From the NCBI GenBank assembly GCA_040387375.1, contig JAZKDW010000041.1, positions 62,001 through 126,000 of the forward strand: a stretch of DNA of 64,000 nt, written 5' to 3'. Below are positions 1 to 7,494 of this stretch, piece after piece (position 1 is the stretch's first letter; each line of letters opens with the position of its first letter). The stretch comes from JAZKDW01 sp040387375 (GTDB taxonomy: Bacteria; Pseudomonadota; Gammaproteobacteria; Burkholderiales; Burkholderiaceae_D). The position numbers and the translations under genes were made by a program. Under the pieces are notes generated by a model. The model ran no database searches, had not been told where the DNA came from, and saw only the letters and a list, made by a program, of their open reading frames with translations.

Positions 1-1
1 T

Positions 2-1123
2 GCGGCCCCCTATCTGCCTGCTGCGGACAGCCAGATATTAGAACGCCTGCCTTTCAAGCCCTCCGACCCGGTGGCCCGTGAAATGGCGCAGTTGCGTGCT
101 GAAATATTGCGTAACCCGCGCAATCTCAATGCGGCGGTAACACTTGCACGACGTTACTACGGATTGGTGGCGGAAGAAGGTGATCCACGTTTTCTCGGCT
201 ACGCGCAGGCCGCACTCGCACCTTGGTGGGACATGGATTTGCCTCCTGTCGAGGTTCAGGTGTTGCGGGCGAGTCTGGGCCAATTTCGGCATGATTTCGA
301 TGGTGCGGTGACCGATCTGGGCAAAGTGATCGAGCGTGAACCGCGTCATTCACAAGCGCGTTCGCTGCGCGCCACGATCCATATCGTACAGGCTCGCTAC
401 GAACAAGCCGGCGCGGATTGCCGCGCATTGAACGGCGTGGCCAGCGAATTGATCGCTATCGGTTGCGAGGCAATGGTAAACGGTCTGACGGGTAAAGTTG
501 CCGGTGCGTATGACAATTTACATGCGGCGCTCAAACGTCACCCCGAAGCGCCCGCCAGCGATAGATTGTGGGTATTGCTTCGTTTGGCGGAAATGGCGCA
601 ACGCCAGGGGCGCCTTGACGTTGCGGAGGCGCACTTCAAGCAAGCTTTATCACTCGGTATGACGGATACGTTCTTGCTGGCCGCTTACGCCGATCTGCTT
701 CTGGATCAAAAACGTCCGGCGGAAGTGGTCGTGATGTTGAAGGACAAGATCCCGTCTGACACGCTGCTGCTGCGTCTGGTTTTGGCGGAAAAGATGTTGA
801 ATCTGCCCACCGCAAACCAGCGGAGGGAAACCTTGGTCGCCCGATTTTTGGCGGCGCAGTTGCGAGGCGATACGGTGCATCAGCAAGAAGAAGCGCGTTT
901 TGCGCTGGAGGTGGAAAATGATCCAAGGAAGGCACTCGGACTGGCCCAGGAAAACTGGAAAGTACAACGAGAGCCGCGCGACGCACGTGTTTTCCTTGAA
1001 GCAGCGCTCGCCGCAAAAAATCCTGCGGCGGCACAAGCCGTGTTTTCATGGCTCGACAAGAGTCGCATCGAGGAACGCCATCTGATCAGTCTGGCGCAGC
1101 AACTGAAGGGGATGCGGCAATGA
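2..1123 (+). CDS. TPR-repeat protein, 5' end outside window
   Basis: The frame is open from base 2, so the gene enters from the left edge. A GTG at 71 is only an internal candidate start, and the Ala/Pro-rich codons before it read as coding. The visible protein is a helical tetratricopeptide-type scaffold: pairs of amphipathic helices with Ala/Leu/Tyr spacing run from about residue 25 to the end. No catalytic motif is seen. Its stop overlaps the start of the HupE/UreJ-like gene (ATGA at 1120-1123), so the two are translationally coupled and probably work together. TPR proteins usually mediate protein contacts; the partner is unknown. The TPR assignment is by eye. Confidence 0.7.
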   Translation, partial: AAPYLPAADSQILERLPFKPSDPVAREMAQLRAEILRNPRNLNAAVTLARRYYGLVAEEGDPRFLGYAQAALAPWWDMDLPPVEVQVLRASLGQFRHDFDGAVTDLGKVIEREPRHSQARSLRATIHIVQARYEQAGADCRALNGVASELIAIGCEAMVNGLTGKVAGAYDNLHAALKRHPEAPASDRLWVLLRLAEMAQRQGRLDVAEAHFKQALSLGMTDTFLLAAYADLLLDQKRPAEVVVMLKDKIPSDTLLLRLVLAEKMLNLPTANQRRETLVARFLAAQLRGDTVHQQEEARFALEVENDPRKALGLAQENWKVQREPRDARVFLEAALAAKNPAAAQAVFSWLDKSRIEERHLISLAQQLKGMRQ

Positions 1124-2244
1124 GGCGCCTGCTCCTGTCATGTCTCTTTTTTTTCCATGTCCTGAATGCATATGCGCACAAGCCCAGCGACAGCTATCTG
1201 AAGTTGGACGTCCAGGATAATGCCATTGCCGGCCAATGGGATATCGCGTTGCGGGATCTGGATTTTGCGATCGGACTCGATGCCAATGGCGATGGTGCAA
1301 TCTCCTGGGGTGAAGTACGCACCAAACATGCTGATATTGCTGCGTACGCCATGTCGCGCCTGCGGTTATCCGCGGAAGGCAAGACATGTCCTGCGCAAGT
1401 GACTGCACATCTGATCGATGATCATACCGATGGCGCTTATGCGGTACTGCGCTTCAGGGCTGAATGCCCGGCCATTCTGCAAAAACTGCAGGCGCGTTAT
1501 GCATTGTTTTTCGATATCGATCCGCAGCACAAAGGATTGTTGCGTCTTCAATACCAGGGTGCCACCAGCACCGGGATCTTCAGTCCGGATAAGGCGACGC
1601 AAGCGTTTTCGCTGAGCCAGCCTAGCAGGCTGACCCAGTTCATCGATTATGTCCGCGAAGGCATCTGGCATATATGGATCGGCTTCGATCACATTCTTTT
1701 TTTGCTGGCGTTGCTATTGCCGGCCGTTATGTTCCGCAAGCAGCACAAATGGGAGGGGGGTAAAGCCTTCAAGCCAGCCTTATGGGCGGTGCTTAAGATA
1801 GTCACTGCTTTCACGTTAGCGCATTCAGTCACCTTGAGTCTCGCCACCCTGGGCGTCATTACCTTGCACTCGCGCTGGGTGGAATCGATCATCGCAGCCT
1901 CGGTGGTGCTTGCCGCGCTGAATAACGTTTTTCCGCTTTTCAGTGAACGGCGTTGGATGATGGCGTTTTTATTTGGCCTGATCCATGGTTTTGGTTTCGC
2001 CACCGTACTGAGCGATCTCGGATTGCCGCAAGGCGCACTGATCCTGTCGCTGGTTGGCTTCAATGTGGGGGTTGAACTGGGGCAGGTCGCGATCGTCGCG
2101 GCTTTCTTGCCAATCGCATTTTCAATGCGGTATACATGGTTTTACCAGCGCATCATTTTGCAGGCGGGCTCAATCGTGATCGCTGTTCTCGCATTGGTAT
2201 GGCTTTGCGAGCGTGCACTGGATTTGACGTTAATGCCTTTTTAA
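1120..2244 (+). CDS. HupE/UreJ-like membrane protein
   Basis: A 374-residue membrane protein. The start is the ATG at 1120, preceded by a GAAGGGG ribosome site and followed by a signal peptide (MRRLLLSCLFFFHVLNAYA). An upstream in-frame ATG at 1048 lies inside the TPR gene and lacks a signal sequence at the right place. Residues 20-170 look periplasmic. From about 180 there are six or seven hydrophobic segments, beginning with a His/Asp-rich stretch (HIWIGFDHILFLLALLL) typical of the HupE/UreJ family, whose better-known members are linked to nickel handling for hydrogenase and urease. No hydrogenase or urease gene is in the window, so the transported ion is open. It is coupled to the TPR gene upstream. 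Confidence 0.75.
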   Translation: MRRLLLSCLFFFHVLNAYAHKPSDSYLKLDVQDNAIAGQWDIALRDLDFAIGLDANGDGAISWGEVRTKHADIAAYAMSRLRLSAEGKTCPAQVTAHLIDDHTDGAYAVLRFRAECPAILQKLQARYALFFDIDPQHKGLLRLQYQGATSTGIFSPDKATQAFSLSQPSRLTQFIDYVREGIWHIWIGFDHILFLLALLLPAVMFRKQHKWEGGKAFKPALWAVLKIVTAFTLAHSVTLSLATLGVITLHSRWVESIIAASVVLAALNNVFPLFSERRWMMAFLFGLIHGFGFATVLSDLGLPQGALILSLVGFNVGVELGQVAIVAAFLPIAFSMRYTWFYQRIILQAGSIVIAVLALVWLCERALDLTLMPF

Positions 2245-2262
2245 ATAACAGGTGCGGAGCAT

Positions 2263-2826
2263 TCAGTCTCTGGTAAAGCCGAGAGTTGGCACCTCGCGCC
2301 ACTCACCAGGCCAGAGAGGGTGTGTTTCCAGGGAAAAAGGTCCAATTGCCGACCGTATCAATCGCAGGGTCGGCAATCCGACTGCCGCAGTCATCCTGCG
2401 CACCTGGCGGTTTTTACCCTCGGCCAGTGTTATCGCGAGCCAGCTTGTCGGCGTATCACGCCGCTGCCGAATGGGCGGATTTCGCGGCCATAGCCATTCA
2501 GGAGGCAGGATCTGTTTTACCCGGCAAGGTTGAGATATGAAATCGCCCAGGTCCAGAGGATTCCGTAACCGATTCAGGCGCGTTGCGTCCGGCTCGCCTT
2601 CAACTTGCGCCAGATAGGTTTTTTCCTGTTTATGGTCAGGATGGCTGATGTTATGCTGAAGTCGGCCGTCGTCAGTCAGCAGCAGCAAACCTTCGCTATC
2701 GGCATCGAGGCGTCCGGCTGGATAGATTGCCGGAATATCCAGGTAATTTGCCAGGGTTTCGCGTGTAGGGTGTGCTGAAAACTGGCACATTACCTGAAAT
2801 GGTTTATTGAACAAGATGAGCGGCAT
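2263..2826 (-). CDS. rluE: 23S rRNA pseudouridine synthase, RluE type
   Basis: A 187-residue RsuA/RluE-family pseudouridine synthase. The catalytic motif GRLDADSEGLLLLT lies at residues 38-51, with Asp41 as the expected nucleophile. The C-terminal motif EGKNRQVRRM binds RNA in this family. There is no N-terminal S4 domain, which separates RluE (U2457 of 23S rRNA in E. coli) from RluB/RsuA. I chose the ATG at 2826, which gives the usual family start MPLILFNKPF; the open frame continues upstream to 2982 but that part is AT-rich and does not resemble the family. It is divergent from icd and convergent with the HupE-like gene, 18 bp away. Confidence 0.88.
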   Translation of the reverse strand: MPLILFNKPFQVMCQFSAHPTRETLANYLDIPAIYPAGRLDADSEGLLLLTDDGRLQHNISHPDHKQEKTYLAQVEGEPDATRLNRLRNPLDLGDFISQPCRVKQILPPEWLWPRNPPIRQRRDTPTSWLAITLAEGKNRQVRRMTAAVGLPTLRLIRSAIGPFSLETHPLWPGEWREVPTLGFTRD

Positions 2827-2990
2827 GCGAGGTTTGTGTAAGGTGCAAAACGTGCGTTGATTGTACTGTTTGTGCGAGTTGGGCTTACAAATATCAATGC
2901 CGTCGTGCGACTCGCCCGCAGCGTAAATATGTTGCAAGAATATGGTATGTCGTAAAATTCTAAGGCATAATACAAAACACACTGTCTTAT

Positions 2991-3004
2991 GTCTTATATA
3001 AGAC
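2991..3004. promoter_or_regulatory. 14-bp palindrome upstream of icd
   Basis: GTCTTATATAAGAC is a perfect palindrome. A direct copy of its left half, GTCTTAT, sits immediately before it at 2984-2990. It ends 7 bp upstream of the predicted icd -35 box. The symmetry and position suggest a dimeric transcription factor site, probably acting on icd, perhaps also on rluE. The regulator is not identifiable from this window. Confidence 0.5.
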
Positions 3005-3011
3005 TGGTATT

Positions 3012-3039
3012 TTGACTGAAGTCATTTTCAAAATACAAT
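3012..3039 (+). promoter_or_regulatory. Predicted sigma-70 promoter of icd
   Basis: A -35 box TTGACT (3012-3017) is separated by 16 bp from a -10 box TACAAT (3034-3039); each matches the consensus at five of six bases. Start of transcription would be near 3046, leaving a 5' leader of about 28 nt containing a GGAG ribosome site before the ATG at 3074. The promoter is overlapped by a 9-bp inverted repeat (3007-3015 with 3028-3036), which could be a second operator. Confidence 0.6.
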
Positions 3040-3073
3040 TCATTTCTTTTCCGCCTTATCTCCGGAGACAACG

Positions 3074-4327
3074 ATGGTTCAACATATCAAAGTGCCAGCC
3101 GATGGCAAGCAAATCACCCTCAACGCTGATTTTACGTTGACTGTTCCGGACAATCCGATCATTCCATATATTGAAGGTGATGGCACCGGTGTCGATATCA
3201 GCCCGGTCATGATCAAGGTAGTCGATGCAGCGGTGGCGAAGGCGTATGGCGGCAAGCGCAAGATAAGCTGGATGGAAATTTATGCGGGTGAAAAATCCAC
3301 CAGGATATACGGCCCCGATGTATGGTTGCCGGAAGAGACGCTGAAGGCCGTCAAGGATTATGTCGTATCGATCAAAGGCCCGTTGACCACGCCAGTCGGC
3401 GGCGGCATCCGTTCGCTCAACGTGGCATTGCGCCAGGAACTGGATCTGTATGTTTGTTTGCGTCCGGTTCGTTATTTCAAAGGTGTTCCTTCACCGCTGC
3501 GTGAACCTGAAAAGACCGACATGGTCATCTTCCGCGAAAACTCGGAAGATATTTATGCTGGCATCGAATGGCAGGAAGGTTCCGAAGGCGCCAAGAAAAT
3601 CATCGCTTTCCTGATCAACGAAATGGGCGTCAAGAAAATCCGTTTCCCGGAGACATCGGGTATCGGCATCAAGCCAGTGTCGCGTGAAGGTACCGAGCGC
3701 TTGATGCGCAGGGCCGTTCAGTATGCGATTGACAATGACAAGCCATCGGTGACCATTGTTCATAAAGGTAACATCATGAAGTACACCGAAGGTGGCTTCC
3801 GTGATTGGGCCTATGAACTGGCCCAAAAAGAATTTGGTGCTGAGCTGATCGACGGTGGTCCGTGGTGCAAGTTCAAGAATCCAAAGACTGGCAAGGAAAT
3901 CATTGTCAAGGATTCGATCGCCGATGCGTTCCTGCAGCAGATTTTGTTGCGTCCCAATGAATACAGCGTCATTGCCACACTGAACCTGAATGGCGATTAC
4001 GTTTCCGATGCACTCGCAGCGCAAGTTGGCGGCATTGGTATTGCTCCAGGTGCAAACCTGTCTGACTCGGTTGCAATGTTCGAAGCGACCCACGGTACTG
4101 CGCCAAAATATGCGGGCAAGGATTATGTGAATCCAGGTTCCTTGATTCTTTCCGCTGAGATGATGCTGCGCCACATGGGCTGGGCGGAAGCGGCAGATCT
4201 GATCATCAGTTCGATGGAAAAATCAATCAATGCGAAGAAAGTCACTTACGACTTTGCGCGTTTGATGGATAGTGCAACCCAGGTTTCATGCTCGGGTTTT
4301 GGCGAGGTCATGATCGAACACATGTAA
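3074..4327 (+). CDS. icd: Isocitrate dehydrogenase (NADP+)
   Basis: A 417-residue isocitrate dehydrogenase, the length of the dimeric E. coli-type NADP enzyme. It oxidatively decarboxylates isocitrate to 2-oxoglutarate in the TCA cycle. Visible marks are the N-terminal IPYIEGDGTG motif, the substrate loop around SIKGPLTTPVGGGIRSLN, the FRENSEDIYAGIEW segment and the nucleotide-binding GTAPKYAGKDYVNPGS region. The ATG at 3074 follows a CCGGAGACAACG ribosome site. It stands alone with its own promoter and is followed by a strong bidirectional terminator. Confidence 0.97.
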   Translation: MVQHIKVPADGKQITLNADFTLTVPDNPIIPYIEGDGTGVDISPVMIKVVDAAVAKAYGGKRKISWMEIYAGEKSTRIYGPDVWLPEETLKAVKDYVVSIKGPLTTPVGGGIRSLNVALRQELDLYVCLRPVRYFKGVPSPLREPEKTDMVIFRENSEDIYAGIEWQEGSEGAKKIIAFLINEMGVKKIRFPETSGIGIKPVSREGTERLMRRAVQYAIDNDKPSVTIVHKGNIMKYTEGGFRDWAYELAQKEFGAELIDGGPWCKFKNPKTGKEIIVKDSIADAFLQQILLRPNEYSVIATLNLNGDYVSDALAAQVGGIGIAPGANLSDSVAMFEATHGTAPKYAGKDYVNPGSLILSAEMMLRHMGWAEAADLIISSMEKSINAKKVTYDFARLMDSATQVSCSGFGEVMIEHM

Positions 4328-4350
4328 TTTGTGTATCGAAACAAGCAAGA

Positions 4351-4383
4351 ATCAAAAAGCCGGACTTGTTCCGGCTTTTTGAT
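4351..4383. terminator. Bidirectional terminator after icd
   Basis: A perfect 14-bp stem (4351-4364 with 4370-4383) with a 5-nt loop. The core is AAGCCGGA / TCCGGCTT, and A and T tracts on either side make it work in both directions. It ends icd on the plus strand and the two-component operon on the minus strand. Confidence 0.85.
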
Positions 4384-4433
4384 TGGCGTGCCCGGCGTGG
4401 GCACCCTTCGGGTGTTGCAAGTCCTTCCTTGAG

Positions 4434-5063
4434 TCAGGTTATTGCCGACTGCTCCAGTGCAAAACGTATCAGCGCAGCCTGTCCCTCAATTCCACATTTT
4501 CGCTTGATGTTCAAGCGATGGGTTTCGACCGTCCGCACACTCAAGTCCAGTTCGCGCGCGATATGTTTGTTCGATCTGCCATTGGCGATTCTGCGCAATA
4601 TTTCTTTTTCGCGTGGAGTCAGCAATTGTGCCGGCGCCATCGGGCGGGACAATTGTTTTGCCAAGCCCGGACTGTAATAGATGCCTCCGCTCATGACAGT
4701 GTCAATCGCCATGATGATGTCAGTGGCAGGGGCATCCTTGAGCACATAACCACGTGCGCCCGCCTGAATCGCCTGCATTACATACTCGGCCTTGTCATGC
4801 ATGCTCAGCATTAAAATGGCGATTTCCGGATATTGCGTATTGAAGCGGCCGGTCAGCTCAATCCCGTTCAATCCGGTTAAATTGATATCCATTAAAACCA
4901 GATCGATCGATAACACCGCCGCATGTTGTAAAGCTTGATCCGCATTGGCCGCCTCGGCGACGACGGAAAAATGCGGAATCGTTTCAAGGCGGGCACGCAA
5001 TCCATCCCGCACCAACGGATGGTCGTCGACCAGAAGTATGTGTACGCAGGGACGATCCGGCAT
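4434..5063 (-). CDS. NarL/FixJ-family response regulator
   Basis: A 209-residue response regulator. The receiver domain (about 5-125) has the acidic pair at D13-D14, the phospho-acceptor Asp59 in LVLMDINLTG and a conserved Lys in YVLKDA. A LuxR-type helix-turn-helix fills about 145-205 (LTPREKEILRRIANGRSNKHIA, given here in part: LTPREKEILR). It starts 11 bp after the stop of the adjacent histidine kinase, so the two form one operon and almost certainly a cognate pair. The output genes are unknown; icd is the nearest neighbour, but that alone does not make it a target. Confidence 0.92.
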   Translation of the reverse strand: MPDRPCVHILLVDDHPLVRDGLRARLETIPHFSVVAEAANADQALQHAAVLSIDLVLMDINLTGLNGIELTGRFNTQYPEIAILMLSMHDKAEYVMQAIQAGARGYVLKDAPATDIIMAIDTVMSGGIYYSPGLAKQLSRPMAPAQLLTPREKEILRRIANGRSNKHIARELDLSVRTVETHRLNIKRKCGIEGQAALIRFALEQSAIT

Positions 5064-5074
5064 GGGTGATCCGA

Positions 5075-6430
5075 TCAGTTTCGAGGTAAAAGCGCAATGA
5101 GTCTGGTGCCTTCGGGAGACGAATCCAGATCCAGTTTCCCGCCAGCCGCCTCAAGGCGCTCATGCATGTTTCGCAGACCAATGCCGCGTTTCGGATGTTC
5201 AGCAATGCCAGCAACATCGAATCCCTTCCCGTCATCGGTCACGGTAAGTCTCAGGCAGGTGGCATTGCCCTCAAGTGCCACAGTGACTGTGGAGGCGTTC
5301 GCATGACGTTTTATATTGGTAAGGGCTTCCTGGGCGATCCGAAATAACACGGTATTGCTGACATCGGTCAGGCCATCAGTCGCGCCAATTGCCGTAAACG
5401 CTGCAGGAAGCGACGTTGATAGCGCGAATTCCTGCGTCAAATGATCAAGAGCTGCCGCCAAACCGAGGTCATCCAGAATGGCTGGCCGCAGATCATGGGA
5501 AATGCGACGTACTTCACCAAGCACATCATTCAATTGGTTGGCGGCACGATCGAACGCCCTGCGTGCGGATTCATGCTGGTCAGCATTTCCCGTCAATTTG
5601 GCAATGCCTGATTCAACTTGCAGCTTGATCGATACCAGCCATTGGCTAATGCCATCATGCAGGTCGCGCGACAGTCGTGCGCGCTCGTCTTCCTGGGAGC
5701 GCACCACACGTTGCGCGAGCGCCTTCAACTTTGCATCGGCCACACGGTATTCGCTGATATTCAGCGCCAGTCCAGAGAGGGCGATCAGCAATGCGCTCGC
5801 AATGGCGATACCTGCGATCCATAACATCGTGTTGTGGATATTGCCTGAGCTTTGCGCGTCGATCCTGGCCAGCGCCGCATCGACATCGTCGAGATAAATG
5901 CCGGTACCGAGCATCCAGTTCCAGCGCTCGAGCATGACGACGTAACCGAGCTTGGGCACAACTTTACTGGCGGAAGGCTTTTTCCACATATATCGCACCA
6001 ATCCCCCCCCGGATCTTGCACGTTCCGTCAGCCGCTGGATCGTAAAACTGCCCTCCGAGTCCGTCAGGTTCCACAAGTTACGGCCTACCAGCTCCGGTTG
6101 ACGCGGATGCATCAGGTTGGTGCCACGCAAATCGTAAATGAAAAAATAACCATCATCTCCATAATCAAGTTTCGCAAGAATGGCTTTTGCCTCGTTCAGC
6201 GTCCTGGAATCACTGCGCCCGGACTCGTATAGATGGGCTATTGAGCGGGTGCCGAGGGCAACATAATGTTTGAGTTCAAGTTCTTTGCTGGCGAGGTACG
6301 CTTGCTCCACTGATGAGTGCTGTTGCTGCGCGAGCGATGTTGCCTGATGACGCACGGCGAGTGCAATCGCACATAAGGCCAGGATCAATGGCGTAATTGC
6401 TAGAAGCGTAATCTTTTGACGCAGATTCAT
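5075..6430 (-). CDS. Cache-domain sensor histidine kinase
   Basis: A 451-residue membrane kinase. TM1 is at about 6-26 and TM2 at 202-224. Between them is a periplasmic sensing domain of single-Cache type, marked by GYFFIYDLRGTNLMHPRQP at about 94-112 and ending WNWMLGTGIYLDDVD. A short linker leads to the HisKA_3 dimerisation helix (ERARLSRDLHDGISQW) with phospho-acceptor His258. The ATPase domain has the N-box region, DDGKGFD and GIGLRNMHERLEAAGG. Such Cache domains often bind small carboxylates or amines; the ligand here is not known. It lies upstream of the regulator at 4434-5063 in one transcript. Confidence 0.92.
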   Translation of the reverse strand: MNLRQKITLLAITPLILALCAIALAVRHQATSLAQQQHSSVEQAYLASKELELKHYVALGTRSIAHLYESGRSDSRTLNEAKAILAKLDYGDDGYFFIYDLRGTNLMHPRQPELVGRNLWNLTDSEGSFTIQRLTERARSGGGLVRYMWKKPSASKVVPKLGYVVMLERWNWMLGTGIYLDDVDAALARIDAQSSGNIHNTMLWIAGIAIASALLIALSGLALNISEYRVADAKLKALAQRVVRSQEDERARLSRDLHDGISQWLVSIKLQVESGIAKLTGNADQHESARRAFDRAANQLNDVLGEVRRISHDLRPAILDDLGLAAALDHLTQEFALSTSLPAAFTAIGATDGLTDVSNTVLFRIAQEALTNIKRHANASTVTVALEGNATCLRLTVTDDGKGFDVAGIAEHPKRGIGLRNMHERLEAAGGKLDLDSSPEGTRLIALLPRN

Positions 6431-6597
6431 CCGTTAACTGTACTGTCATTTACATTGGAATTCAGCGTAGCGCCGCCATATGTGAATTTAGTGTGGCTTT
6501 TGTGTGCCTATGCGTGATATTTGCGCCAGATTCAGACACATGACGAAGCGCAAACATGTCAACGCATAACGTCTCTTTGAATTGATGAGGCATAAAA

Positions 6598-6621
6598 AAA
6601 ACCCCGCGGTTGCGGGGTTTT
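6598..6621 (-). terminator. Terminator after cold-shock gene
   Basis: A 10-bp stem AAAACCCCGC / GCGGGGTTTT (6598-6607 with 6612-6621) with a GGTT loop. On the minus strand it is followed by a run of eight T, 21 nt after the stop of the cold-shock gene. Confidence 0.85.
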
Positions 6622-6642
6622 CTCAAGAGCGCCTGCTTATAA

Positions 6643-6846
6643 TCAGGGGGCTTGAATGTTTGAAGCTTGCTTGCCTTTAGGGCCTTGCGTGACTTCGAAC
6701 TGAACTTTTTGACCTTCCTTCAAAGTCTTGAAGCCATTCATCTGGATTGCGGAGAAATGTGCGAACAAATCTTCACCGCCGTCATCCGGAGTGATAAAGC
6801 CAAAGCCTTTGGAGTCGTTGAACCACTTGACGGTACCTGTTGCCAT
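6643..6846 (-). CDS. CspA-family cold-shock protein
   Basis: A 67-residue single cold-shock domain protein that binds single-stranded nucleic acid. The start MATGTVKWFN and the RNA-binding motifs KGFGFI (13-18) and DLFAHF (26-31) are complete. The frame continues five codons upstream to 6861, but the family start is the ATG at 6846. It stands alone, divergent from clpS, with more than 300 bp upstream; long 5' leaders are usual for cold-inducible csp genes. It has its own terminator. Confidence 0.95.
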   Translation of the reverse strand: MATGTVKWFNDSKGFGFITPDDGGEDLFAHFSAIQMNGFKTLKEGQKVQFEVTQGPKGKQASNIQAP

Positions 6847-7179
6847 AAAAGCGTCTTTCAAATTTTAACTAATCACACGAGCCGTAAAAGCAAGAAGCTT
6901 CGCGTAACGCTGCCCCCTCTTATAACTTGCTCTCTTCATATCAATTAGTGCTTAGCCGCACTTATCAATAATTACCATTGTTTGCGCAAAAAATAAAAAA
7001 GTCAAGAAAATTTCTGGGGATACAAATTTTTTTATGTGCCATCGCAAAAAACAGCACTTGATTTAGAGTTTTCCAGCGTCATCTGCGCTCTAACAAGAAA
7101 GCGCGTAATATCAATATAAATATCACACACCGCACATTTTGCGCGTTGCGCACGCAGTTGAAGGCATTAGAATAGACGC
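6847..7179. other. Divergent csp/clpS intergenic region
   Basis: A 333-bp gap, AT-rich at 6945-7060, with no coding frame I can support. It must hold the csp promoter and 5' leader (minus strand) and the clpS promoter (plus strand). No clear cold-shock leader structure could be worked out by eye. Confidence 0.5.
7146..7173 (+). promoter_or_regulatory. Possible clpS promoter, very short leader
   Basis: TTGCGC (7146-7151) and TAGAAT (7168-7173) are spaced 16 bp apart. The predicted transcript start would fall at or within a base or two of the clpS ATG at 7180, and no ribosome site is seen within 13 bases of the ATG. This is compatible with a leaderless clpS message, but is a weak call. Confidence 0.35.
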
Positions 7180-7494
7180 ATGGCAACTAAGGACGAGAAT
7201 GATACTGTTATACAGCGGAAAGAGCAAAAACAAGAGCTCAAGCCGCCCCCCATGTATCAGGTTTTTTTACTAAATGATGACTACACGCCGATGGAGTTTG
7301 TCGTGGCGATCATTCAGGAATATTTTAATAAGGATCGCGAAACCGCGACACAGATAATGTTGAAGGTGCATCGCGATGGGAAAGGTATGTGCGGGTTGTA
7401 TCCGAAAGATATCGCCAGTACTAAAGTCGAACTCGTATTAACCCACGCTCGAAAAGCAGGGCACCCCTTGCAATGCGTGATGGAGGAAGCATGA
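7180..7494 (+). CDS. clpS: ClpS adaptor protein
   Basis: A 104-residue adaptor that binds the ClpA N-domain and delivers N-degron substrates to ClpAP. After a flexible N-terminus, the core shows PPMYQVFLLNDDYTPMEFVV, with the NDDYTPM residues of the N-degron pocket, then MLKVHRDGKGMCG with the conserved VH. Its stop overlaps the clpA start (ATGA, 7491-7494), so adaptor and ATPase are made together. Length and motifs are normal. Confidence 0.96.
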   Translation: MATKDENDTVIQRKEQKQELKPPPMYQVFLLNDDYTPMEFVVAIIQEYFNKDRETATQIMLKVHRDGKGMCGLYPKDIASTKVELVLTHARKAGHPLQCVMEEA

